From Henckelia pumila (taxonomy: Eukaryota; Streptophyta; Magnoliopsida; Lamiales; Gesneriaceae), in contig NC_133123.1 of NCBI RefSeq assembly GCF_033568475.1, positions 1,240,001-1,304,000 on the forward strand: a stretch of DNA of 64,000 nt, written 5' to 3'. Numbering within the stretch: position 1 is the first letter of the stretch; each line of letters opens with the position of its first letter. Positions 54,790-64,000 of this stretch are shown here, piece after piece. The notes under the pieces were generated by a model. That model saw only the letters and a program-made list of their open reading frames with translations, searched no databases and was not told the DNA's origin. Made by a program: the position numbers and the translations under genes.

Positions 54790-55084
54790 TTAGTAATTAC
54801 ACAAGATTAGCCACAAAGTTCTAAAAAGAAGTAATAAAATTAATCGCATTCAACCTATACTTCACATACCCATATAGTTAACATTTATGATATAAAAAGA
54901 AACACGAAATTTATCTTTGAAAAAACCTACATAATTTATCAAATGATATAAAGGAAAGTTTGGCGAATAGTTTACAACAAATGCTGACTTCAGGGATGTC
55001 CAAGGCCTGATGGTTGCTAAATAAATGTGAACTTTCTTCTGTGACAATGGAATGATGCAATTCATCTCTATCACCCAGAGAGAT

Positions 55085-57985
55085 TCATTCTTTTGCCACT
55101 AATATATGTGCCGAAGATGAGAAAATACCGTTGAGAAGAGCTGCCAAACGAACCCCGCTTTGGGCCAGTCTCGTCTCAACAATTGGCAGTCGGCTAAGGA
55201 AGTATTCGTCTGCTCAAAATGGAACATAAACAAATACGGGATTTTAGATTTACCATTCTAAGGAAGTGATTGCAACCACTAAAAAAAAGTGATTGTTAGC
55301 TTTTGGCTTAAACAAATCATTTTTGTGTGTTTCTTAAACCTAGATTATGTGTTACTTTATGCTTAACTTAATTGAAATCCAAAAGCTAGTCATGTGGTGA
55401 TTATGATTCTCCAAAAGTGATTCTAATAAGAAGGTCATTGTTAAAATCACTCTAATCACTTATTTATCAAACACTACCCAACTTTGATTTTTAGATTTTC
55501 ACATTTGTTTCCAAACACTACCAACTTTTGATTTTTCTTAACTTTTTTATAATCTATAAATTAATCACTTATACAAAAACACAATCTATTGCAAACACCC
55601 CCTAAGTCGGTCCATAATAGAAGTTCAGGATTCTTTTAAAAGATCAAGTAGTGGTTTACTATTTATCTGGTGGCAATTTCTCTGTACAGTACAAAGATGC
55701 TGGAGTCCTTTTAAAAGATCAAGGAGTGGTTTACTATTTATCTAAATAAAAACAATGAAGACTACTAGTCAATTGAGATGTATCCGAAAAACAAATCAAC
55801 GAGAAACAGAAGGTCTGTACCTTCTAAGGTGGTTCCAGGAGTGGCGTTTCTGTATGCAAATTTACATGCTAAATTGATGCTTTCAGAAGCATAACTGCAA
55901 TAGAAGCGATACAATCATATGAAGTCGGATAAAAAACATGTCATAAAGGCAGACAAAAAACAAGGAATTGAGGGACAGGAAGGTGAGGTAGTCAAGTGTA
56001 TGGTACTCAACGTATCTGGACAAACTGTCTCATTGCAATTCTGCCAAGATGATTCATCATCAAAATATCCATCCTATTTTCCAGTTAGACGAGAGAAAAA
56101 TTAAAGAGTCAGGGCGAGTTAAAAACTGATTAGATTAAAGGAACGACTTAGAAATTAACAAGGTTTGTTTCTTGCAGCAATATTGAGCACTACAAAGTAT
56201 CTGCCATGACAAAATAGAGAATCTCATGAATATACCGTGATATTCCTCTGAATTGATTGAATCATTGTAGAGAGTTCAGAGTTGTAAAATTTCTTTAAGG
56301 CAGATTCAATGATCATATCATCCCACACCTGAAATAACATGAACATAATAAACGAGCATACACGCATATCAAACAAATTGACACGTTCTATGAACTTATT
56401 GAACTAAAGAAATATTTGTTCATTTCAGGAATGGAGATAGGTGTAAAACAATTTGAACTACAAAAATCATTCGACCTTCACATCTTCATCTCTTCCTTAA
56501 TACAGTCAAAACACCATGACTTGAAAGAATTTAAACAATTATTGCATCTGCCACTAAAAGAACTTACGGAAAAAGGACAGATTAGCCATTTTTTTAGACT
56601 TTCTGAAATGGTGCCGGGCATCCCATTTTCTTAAACCTTAAGTACATATCATTCGCTGACTGCTGTAATTAATCTTTAAATTTGATTAAGTGACTCCTTT
56701 AGAGCCAATCTGAGGAAAAAGTATGAAATAAACTGAAAATTTTCTGATATCCAATGCCACAACATCATGTCACTCACATGGTGTAAATTTGTTTTCCTCC
56801 GGTACCAACGCACGATAATTGTGTTTCCACCTTCATCTCCTTTAAAACCAACATGCAATGGCTGCCATCCAATACAAAATTTTTTAGACAAAGCAAGTGA
56901 CTTTTAAATCTTCAGTAATTAGATTAAAAGAAAAAACAAAAACTCTTCTGTATTAATATTTTTTAGTGAAAAAGTGGAAAGTAGATACATGAGATGGAAG
57001 TTACAACTGGCATGCAGATGTCATAGCAAATTGGAATAGTTGAATAAAATGTGCTAACCTGATGGACATCGCCAATAAAATGTGATAGGAACATAAGTGC
57101 CTCTGTCAAGTTGTCTGTCATTGAAGCAATTAGATACCAAGTTCCTCTATGTAGTCAATAAGTTTACACTTCATGCTTACACTTTATTGCTGTTGAATCT
57201 GAATGGTTATTGCGCCCTGACATAAGCTGCATTGTGTAGTTGTAAATTGCTCCAGTGACACACCTATCTTTATGGCAATCCCCTGTGATTAACTATGAAA
57301 TGATCATTGCACAAGTATAACAACAGAATTAAGGATCTTACCCAGACATCCGATCTTTTATGAAAATGCTTAATATGAAAATCAAAGGCAAGATGTATAA
57401 AGATGTGCAAGGAATAAACATTCGAGCATAAGAAATATGCTTAACTGGCATACTCATAGTTGCAGGCGAAGTCAGGAGTATTCACGTAATGCAAATGACT
57501 ACTCCAACGATAATGGGGGTCACGCCGGACCTCATCTGGCCAGGAGCAAACAGAAGCTAGATCACCTTCAGCACGATCCGGGAGCAAGGATTTGACAGCA
57601 GCCAAAGCATCTTCTGTAAAAAAATTCTACAAAAACCAATGACCTCCCAATTAATATTTAAAAAGATTCTTACAGTTACATACAACTAAATCAAATTTGA
57701 TACAACGAAGAATCAAACTCTGTAATAACCACTTCTTCCCAAGACTAACACCCGCGAGCTACTGGCGATAGGCATTCCCGAATCAACCAAAATCCATACT
57801 TGAACACATCAAGATCTCACAATGTTCTGGCAAATAAAAAGTTCTAAAACATACAATCAATAATGTACCTCAGCGATCTTGCAAATAGCATAATGGCCTT
57901 CTTTTCCCCAACCATTTACTCGTAGAAGTAATACCAAGAAACTGATAATCCTTCGTTTCCACCGCAGCTCGAACCCGCCGCCCAT
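55085..57985 (-). CDS. S1/P1-type endonuclease, ENDO4-like (9 exons, 297 aa)
   Basis: Exons 57985-57869, 57626-57446, 57282-57181, 57114-57059, 56861-56778, 56328-56236, 56073-56012, 55894-55821 and 55209-55085 join in phase to 297 residues. The enzyme is a secreted zinc-dependent nuclease cutting single-stranded DNA and RNA, used in senescence, programmed cell death or mismatch cleavage. A basic-hydrophobic signal peptide (about residues 1-25) precedes WGKEGHYAICKIAE, whose Trp becomes the zinc-binding mature N-terminus. Further ligands lie in CSWPDE, SSHLHYVNTP, HFIGDVHQPLHVGF, and TNLHHVWDDMI. Later blocks are YASESINLACKFAYRNATPGTT and DEYFLSRLPIVETRLAQSGVRLAA. NYT and NLT sequons fit glycosylation. 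All expected motifs are present with no stop. The MITE at 55262-55602 lies in intron 8. Confidence 0.9.
55262..55602. mobile_element. MITE, 341 bp, in last intron of the nuclease gene (TSD TAA)
   Basis: The ends GGAAGTGATTGCAA and, on the other strand, GGGGGTGTTTGCAA are inverted repeats. TAA flanks both sides (55259-55261, 55603-55605). It is related to 52065-52345 in the opposite orientation. PIF/Harbinger-like by TSD. Confidence 0.72.
55632..55744. repeat. Imperfect direct repeat in nuclease intron 8
   Basis: A roughly 37-base word starting CTTTTAAAAGATCAAG and ending TTTACTATTTATCT occurs twice, about 75 bp apart, with one visible mismatch. Confidence 0.75.
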
Positions 57986-58861
57986 CACTGCTGTGCATCA
58001 TCAGGCACGTATAAGTTATAACGAATGCATGTGTCAGATTGAAGTCCTCAATACAAAGAAATTTTTAATTTAAAAAAGAATAATACTACACCGCGAAATT
58101 CACTTGGGGCAAAGAACCCTAAACCTGTGGAGTAAATAACAAATCAACCACTTTGTATTCACAAGTTAATTTCCAGACGGACGGAGACGAAGGTAGGTGG
58201 ACACACATGTAACATATTTTAACGACCTTCAACTGATCATCTATGGCTTCCATTTTCATTTTTTTAATTAATAATAAAATTAAAAAGTTATTATTCAGCT
58301 TTTTTTTTTTTTTTGAAAGCTATTATTCAGTTTTAAAAGAGAGGAAATATTGGTTTCAAAAAAAAAAAAAAGGAAATATTTATTTTTGAAAGAGGTTTGT
58401 TGATAGCAATTGGCCGGGTTTAAACCGTCGCGGCTAAATCTGATAGCATTAGTAAACATATGATTAGTCGATATTAATTATATAATTCTTCATGTATCAA
58501 GGAAAGTAAACGTAGACTTAAAGTACGTTGAATTAAACTTTGTATAAGACGATGTTCTACAAAATAAAAAAACATTGATAGATTTTTTTATTTTTTATTT
58601 TTAAAAATGAGATGTTTACACGAAAATTTTGTAATCAAGAGAAACCATTGAAAATTATTTCAATATTAAATTTTATACATATAAGATTCCCGAATCCAAG
58701 AATAAAATAGTCTTACCCAAATCGAAACAAGTAATATGTTATAGTGTCCACACACTATTTATGTTACTAACAATATATTTATTTCGTCCTCAAAACGGCG
58801 TCCATGTATATAGTAAGAAAGCTCACGACAATTAATCGAAAATTCAATTTCTTTTATCAAT
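57986..58861. other. Upstream region of the nuclease gene
   Basis: Contains the presumed 5' UTR and promoter of the nuclease gene (minus strand). Poly-T/poly-A runs near 58300-58370. No other gene supported. Confidence 0.5.
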
Positions 58862-58869
58862 GTCTTATC

Positions 58870-59692
58870 TAGGGGTGTTTACGGTTCGAATAACCGCTCG
58901 ATCCGAACCGAACCGGTTTTTTTTCGCCGAACCGAAAAACCGTTTTTTTTTTTTTTTTTTGCTTTTTTTTGTTTTTTTTTTGTTTTTGAATTTGAATTTT
59001 TTTACCAATCAATTAATATGTACATTAATATTGTGTGCCCATAAAATTAATTTTATTGAAAAACTGAAATAACAAAAGTCATCCTTCGTTTTTTTAAAAA
59101 AAAGCATAATTGGTTTAATTAGTTATCTAATTATTTAAACATACTTGAATTGTGGATTCAACTTGAAAAATGTATTGATTTAGTGATTTTTAAAAATATT
59201 GATTTTTGAAATAGAAATAATTAAAAATTAATGAAGTTATTTTATTATATTATATATACACATATTTGCATTATATATTACATTATTTTTATAAATTCAA
59301 AAATTATTATTATTGAAATTAAAAACGTTAGCAATTTTTTTTAAATGCAGTTATTTTCAAATATAATTTTCGAAGTATAAATCACAAATATTTGATTTAA
59401 CCATTAATTTTTTTCAAATTTTTTTTCGAATAACTAAAAATATTTAGTTTTTTTAAAAAAAATTATTTTAATATTTTTTTCAAAAAACCGATTTTTAGAA
59501 AAAAAAAAAAAAGTTCAAAATTTTTTTTTTTAAAAAAAACCGAAAAACCGAACCGAAAAACCGAAATAATTTCGGTTAAAAACCGAACCGAACCGTCCAG
59601 TTCGGTTCGATTTTCGGTTTGGCTTTTCGAAAAACCGAAATTAACCGAAATTTCGATTCGGTTCGGTCCAAACCACCCGAATAAACACTCTA
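58870..59692. mobile_element. hAT-like MITE with AACCG subterminal repeats (TSD about TCTTATC)
   Basis: The ends TAGGGGTGTTTA and, on the other strand, TAGAGTGTTTA, with flanks GTCTTATC (58862-58869) and CTCTTATC (59693-59700), give 7 of 8 matching TSD bases. Both ends are dense in AACCGAA/TTCGGTT. The middle is AT-rich with long T and A runs and no transposase. Confidence 0.78.
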
Positions 59693-59956
59693 CTCTTATC
59701 GAACAAACATGTCGCATAAGCTTGTTTAATACGATTTATATGTAGTAAGCAGGGAAAGGTAGCTCATTGGCGACGGGCGGTTCCCCACACTTTGAAAAAT
59801 CATATTTATTTTAGATTATTAACAAATAAAAAAACAATTATTCCAAAAATAATCGAAAAATAAATAATTGAAATATAAAAATTGTGATCAAACTTAAAAT
59901 TCACGATCCAGTCGCCCCAACACCCACACCTCGGAGTAAGAAGAGAAGCCAAGAAG

Positions 59957-62155
59957 ATGAAGGCGATAGTGATCACTAGAGGTGGTGGCCCAGAAGTGCT
60001 ACAGTTACAAGAAGTTGAAGACCCAAAAATCAAAGACGATGAAGTTTTGATAAGAATCGCAGCCACCGCAGTCAACAGAGCTGACACCCTTCAGCGGCAG
60101 GGTAAGCATCCTCCGCCTAAGGGTGACAGTCCATATCCGGGTCTTGAGTGCTCTGGAACCATTGAAGCAATCGGAAGCAACGTTCATCGCTGGAAAGTTG
60201 GAGATCAGGTTACCTTTAATTCTTTAAAAACTTTTTAGTACCTGTTACATTTTTTGGCGAAATATATGATGGGTTCATGAAAAATGGATTTATTGTGTTG
60301 AAATTCCTGCTACCTGTTTCCCATTTCTGAGATGCCAATTGTAAACGTTGAAATTGGGTTAACTTGCGATAAATTTCGCTCAAAAGTTTGAACCTTGTCT
60401 TGTAGAGCTTGACACTCTGGGTAAGCAAAGAAGTTTAAAAACAGGAATTTGTTTCTTGATGCGATAGTATTGAAGTTTTGAGGTGCGATTCGAAGGTGTG
60501 TTTATACAGGTATGTGCTCTTGTTGGTGGAGGAGGGTACGCTGAGAAAGTTGCTGTTCCCGCTGGACAAGTTCTTCCTGTCCCGCCTGGTGTTTCTCTGC
60601 ATGATGCTGCTGGTTTTCCCGAGGTAGCTTGCACTGTTTGGTCCACGGTCTTCATGATGAGCCGTCTAACCAAAGGGGAAACTTTCCTGGTAAGTTTGAT
60701 TGCCTGTTTTATATTTGATAGATAGGCCATCCATAATGATTGTTTTATATTTGATCAATGAGATATGCTACTCAAAAGTTTGTATTGTAATTGGGAAAAG
60801 TAGTGGAATTAGGAATTCCACGGGAATTCCACATATTTAGCAATTATACTGTCTGAATCTGATTGCAAGATGACCTATTTTAAAGATTTTGTTGCTCATA
60901 AACTTTTCAAGAGAGCTGACACAATATGTACAAATTCTATTCATCGTTCATGTCTTTTGGTTTTACCACTGTAGTTTTGTGATTGTGGGATGCTTGTAAT
61001 CCTTCTAGAAGCTACAATTGTTTCACAATGTGAAGTTCTGATCTCCATGGTTATAACTGCTATGATCAGATTACCATTGTTTGATGATTAATTATAAATG
61101 TGTCAAAAAGATAGAGACAAAGGTCGTCTGTGGAACTTAAACAAAGAAACTATGAAGTTTCTTTTGAAAAAAATTTGTACTTGGGAAAATAATTTCTGTA
61201 AGCTAAATTCTAACAAATAATTCTAGATACATGGAGGCTCCAGTGGAATTGGTACATTTGCAATTCAACTAGCCAAACACCTTGGTATCAAAGTTTTCAT
61301 TACTGCAGGTGCTCTACCTAATTCTGCTCCATCAATCTTGTACAATGATGATGTCTATTGTACCACTTATGGCTTTGTTGATGCTGCTATTCAGGAAGCG
61401 AGGAAAAAATTGCTGCTTGCAAGGACCTAGGAGCTAACGTCTGCATCAACTACAAGACAGAGGACTTTGTTGTACGAGTGAAGGAAGAAACTGGTGGGAA
61501 AGGTCAAATATATATGTCTCTTGTTTATTCATCCACACGTATATCTCTTCTTTCTGCTCAGGTCATAAAATCTAACTTGCGAGTTTTCAATTGCAGGTGT
61601 TGATGTTATACTTGATAACATCGGGGGTCTATATCTGCAGAGGAACCTAGAAAGTTTAAATTATGATGGAAGGCTATTCATAATAGGTTTTATGGGTGGA
61701 GCACTAACAGAAGTAAACCTTTCAAGTTTGCTAGTAAAACGACTTACAGTGCAGGGTAACATGCTCAAGTCTTCTTCAGATTTATTTATTATATCCACCA
61801 AAGGATTTTTCGACTAGGATCATATGTATGACAGTCCCCCATTTTTCTTATGGAAAAAGGATGAATCTTGATGGGACTTAAGGTTTCGATAATAAACTTC
61901 AGTGAAGCGCAAATTTTAACTTAGTAATTTAACATTGTGTCAATTTTGTTTGCAGCTGCTGGCTTGCGTAGCAGGAGCCCAGAAGACAAAGCTAATATTG
62001 TGAGTGAAGTGGAGAAAAATGTATGGCCAGCGATTGCAGCAGGCAAGATAAAACCGGTTGTGTACAAGTCCTTTCCATTTGAAGAAGCTGCTGAGGCGCA
62101 CCTGTTACTTGAAAGCAGCAAGCATATAGGAAAGATCCTTCTCCTTGTTCGGTAA
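59957..62155 (+). CDS. PIG3-like NAD(P)H quinone oxidoreductase, MDR superfamily (6 exons, 326 aa)
   Basis: Exons 59957-60208, 60510-60689, 61227-61308, 61395-61502, 61597-61755 and 61956-62155 join in phase to 326 residues, the usual size of the TP53I3/PIG3-like branch. These zinc-free MDR enzymes reduce quinones with NADPH. The N-terminal GroES-like half shows [44 protein letters not shown] and [18 protein letters not shown]. The Rossmann half shows the dinucleotide motif [27 protein letters not shown] and [11 protein letters not shown] follow, and the C-terminus reads [25 protein letters not shown]. No transit peptide is evident, so a cytosolic location is likely. ATG 59957 fits the family start. 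Confidence 0.93.
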
Positions 62156-62410
62156 AGTCGAGGTCCTCATCCTTATGGGTTTCTGTAGGTTTTCCAAATC
62201 AATCACGTTGAAGTTTAAGGTGGCTCCTCAAATACTATGGTGTGTACTAGTCCAGTTATAACTTGTCTGAAATGTGAATGTCACTTCTCTTAACAAAAAT
62301 TTTGAACTGTTCATTTCTTTTATGAATATTGAAAATACAACAGACTTTTTAAAGAAACAATACACCATATAATTCTAGCCGTCAAGCAAACATTTGATGC
62401 ATCAGCCGTC
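62156..62410. other. Spacer between convergent genes
   Basis: 3' UTRs of the oxidoreductase (+) and beta-galactosidase (-) genes are expected. Nothing else seen. Confidence 0.5.
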
Positions 62411-64000
62411 TCAAGCCATGCATAAAGCTTCAACTGTCAAAATTTTCACCATATTTGGACACGCCCCTCCAAGATTAGCCGTGGAGACAGGAATCGAACA
62501 TCCCTGCTTGCCAGTACAGACCTGTGGAATAACTCGAACTTGTCAGCAATTATTTTTTGAATTCATAACTCATCATTCAAATGCAACAAGTTTTTTTTTT
62601 AAAGGACAATTGAGTTGCAACATGTAGCTTTTTGATTGTCTCATCAAACAACATGGTAGAACTTTAACATCAATGCGCCTCAAGTTTTAGCTGTTTTCCT
62701 TATCGATTGTGCAGAAGACTGCTTCCATTATATTTTAACAACTTACTGAGGAGCTAAACCAAATCTAATCCAGCCACAATTATCAATAAATCAGGGCCTA
62801 ACATTACATATTCTCCATGTAAGCTGAAATGTGTGACATTACCTGGTGCACAATAGATGACACATTGTTATGACAGCTCCCGTGAACGAATGCTCCACAT
62901 TTTCCTTCAGGATTTCCAAAGCTGGCAAAAAGAATCGAGACAATGTGCCATCCCGGTTCGCAGGCCAGTCGAAGTTGTGGGGTTCTGGACACAAAGCCGA
63001 GACTTTGTTCCCATGTATCCGCCGGTGGAAGATCATCCTCCGACACACGGCCACATATTACTTGACCCTTCTGAGTTAAAAACGAGATCGTGGAAGGGTC
63101 ACCACCGAGTTCTTCATGAATGACCAGCAAATTCTCACCAGATTGTAGCCAAGAGCGTGGCACGTGATACCTGTATTCAAAAGGAATGTACGCAGTACAG
63201 TTGATTTCTTAGGGAACCTCATATCTAAATTAAAGCTCCAATTGTAAGTATACGAACATTTGAAACAGAAGATTTATAGACATACAATGTTTGGGCAGGT
63301 TGACCACACTTCTTCAAACATTTGGATGCATCATAAGTTCCTCTGTAGTCACAATTCTCTGAACATCCAGTTGATGGCGAGAGATAAGAAGACCAATATC
63401 GCCCTACGCTCAGACCGTTCACCCATGCTTGCCCCTTCCCCATGCCAGCAAGATTCAATGACACAGGACCCTTTCCTTCCGGAGCGAAGAATGTGGTCTG
63501 AGAATCAAACATTGAATGACAAATCAAACATGATATGTATTTTTGTTAATCTTTCTTTGGTGGGATTGAACCATAAAACGAAACAAAATAACAAAATTTC
63601 AGGCATACCCTATAAGCCACACTCATCCTTGAATTCTTGTGTTTTCACAATTTAAGTACTGATCTAAGTATAAGTATTGAACCAAGAGAATACAAGGAAC
63701 CTAATTGATAATCGGGACTCAGACGTGGTTCACTTTTTTGATCAAATCATGCATTCATGAGAAATCTCATTCTTTCAGACCAGCTTCTTGTTGACAAGCT
63801 ACAAAATGTTTATTTTTAAACTTGTCTGCGAGTTTGTAAATGCTTACCCCATTTACTGAGGATACCGCCTAAAATTCACTTGGGAGAAGCAAAAAAAAAA
63901 GAAGGTAAAATAGAAATCCTGTTACCTTGTACCACATCAAGCTTTGATTGATTGGTGCATCACTCCCATGATGAGTCCATATTGAACTATTGGCCATAGC
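62411..64000 (-). CDS. Beta-galactosidase (GH35) with C-terminal SUEL lectin domain, 3' part only
   Basis: Exons in view are 64000-63926 (partial), 63497-63286, 63170-62843 and 62521-62411; all join in phase. Plant GH35 enzymes remove terminal beta-galactose from cell-wall polysaccharides in the apoplast. The catalytic domain is upstream, outside the window. Visible are the late galactose-binding-like domain ([60 protein letters not shown]) and then the Cys-rich SUEL/rhamnose-binding-lectin-like domain ([57 protein letters not shown]). The stop is at 62413-62411. Its subgroup among plant BGALs cannot be fixed from this part. Confidence 0.92.

Noticed and set aside
56236-56328. Suspected one-base deletion in exon 6 of the nuclease gene
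   Set aside because: Recounting the bases gives a 93-base exon in phase with exons 5 and 7, so the gene reads intact.
62394-62627. 77-aa plus-strand ORF downstream of the oxidoreductase
   Set aside because: Antisense to the last beta-galactosidase exon, which has clear family similarity and splice signals.
1-64000. Search for CRISPR array, phage genes, bacterial operons or tRNA genes
   Set aside because: Regular repeats are LTR palindromes, hairpins or microsatellites; tRNA-like words are only primer-binding sites. All real genes are intron-containing plant genes.

Overview
This is nuclear DNA of a flowering plant, most likely a eudicot. The evidence is intron-rich genes of plant-typical families (clathrin light chain, YGL/LRDR aluminium-induced protein, CBSX5-like CBS protein, S1/P1 nuclease, MDR quinone oxidoreductase, GH35 beta-galactosidase) set in nested Ty3/gypsy LTR retrotransposons and MITEs. 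I cannot fix the species. No tRNA, rRNA, CRISPR array or bacterial-type operon was seen.

Region 1 (1-19670) is a stack of retrotransposons. Element B, a degenerate chromovirus-like gypsy element, has its 5' LTR split by element A (Athila/Tat-type, tRNA-Asp primer site, gag-protease only) and by D1. D1 is a solo LTR with TSD CCCGG, itself split by D2 (TSD AAAGG). D2 has two LTRs of about 2.7 kb around only 291 bp of interior.

Region 2 (19671-29142) is low-copy. It holds a foldback MITE, a hAT-like MITE with a nested hairpin, the clathrin light chain gene (+) and the YGL/LRDR gene (-).

Region 3 (29143-51370) is gypsy element C (TSD GGTTT). Its integrase is interrupted by a tandem retrotransposon E with the layout LTR-interior-LTR-interior-LTR and a 6.6-kb period. 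E belongs to the same LTR family as D.

Region 4 (51371-64000) is gene-rich: several small MITEs, a CBSX5-like gene (+), an S1/P1 nuclease gene (-, nine exons), a hAT-like MITE, a quinone oxidoreductase gene (+, six exons) and the 3' part of a beta-galactosidase gene (-) running off the window.

The host genes are unrelated housekeeping or stress genes and do not form a pathway. The most unusual material is inside the LTRs. The D/E family carries arrays of short hairpins whose stems differ between copies but stay self-complementary, several with TTCG loops. The B and C LTRs carry about eight imperfect 15-bp palindromes each, often about 21 bp apart, just upstream of the TATA box. B also has an as-1-like TGACG pair. 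Exon boundaries were read by eye from GT/AG signals and reading frame; allow an error of 1-2 bases.
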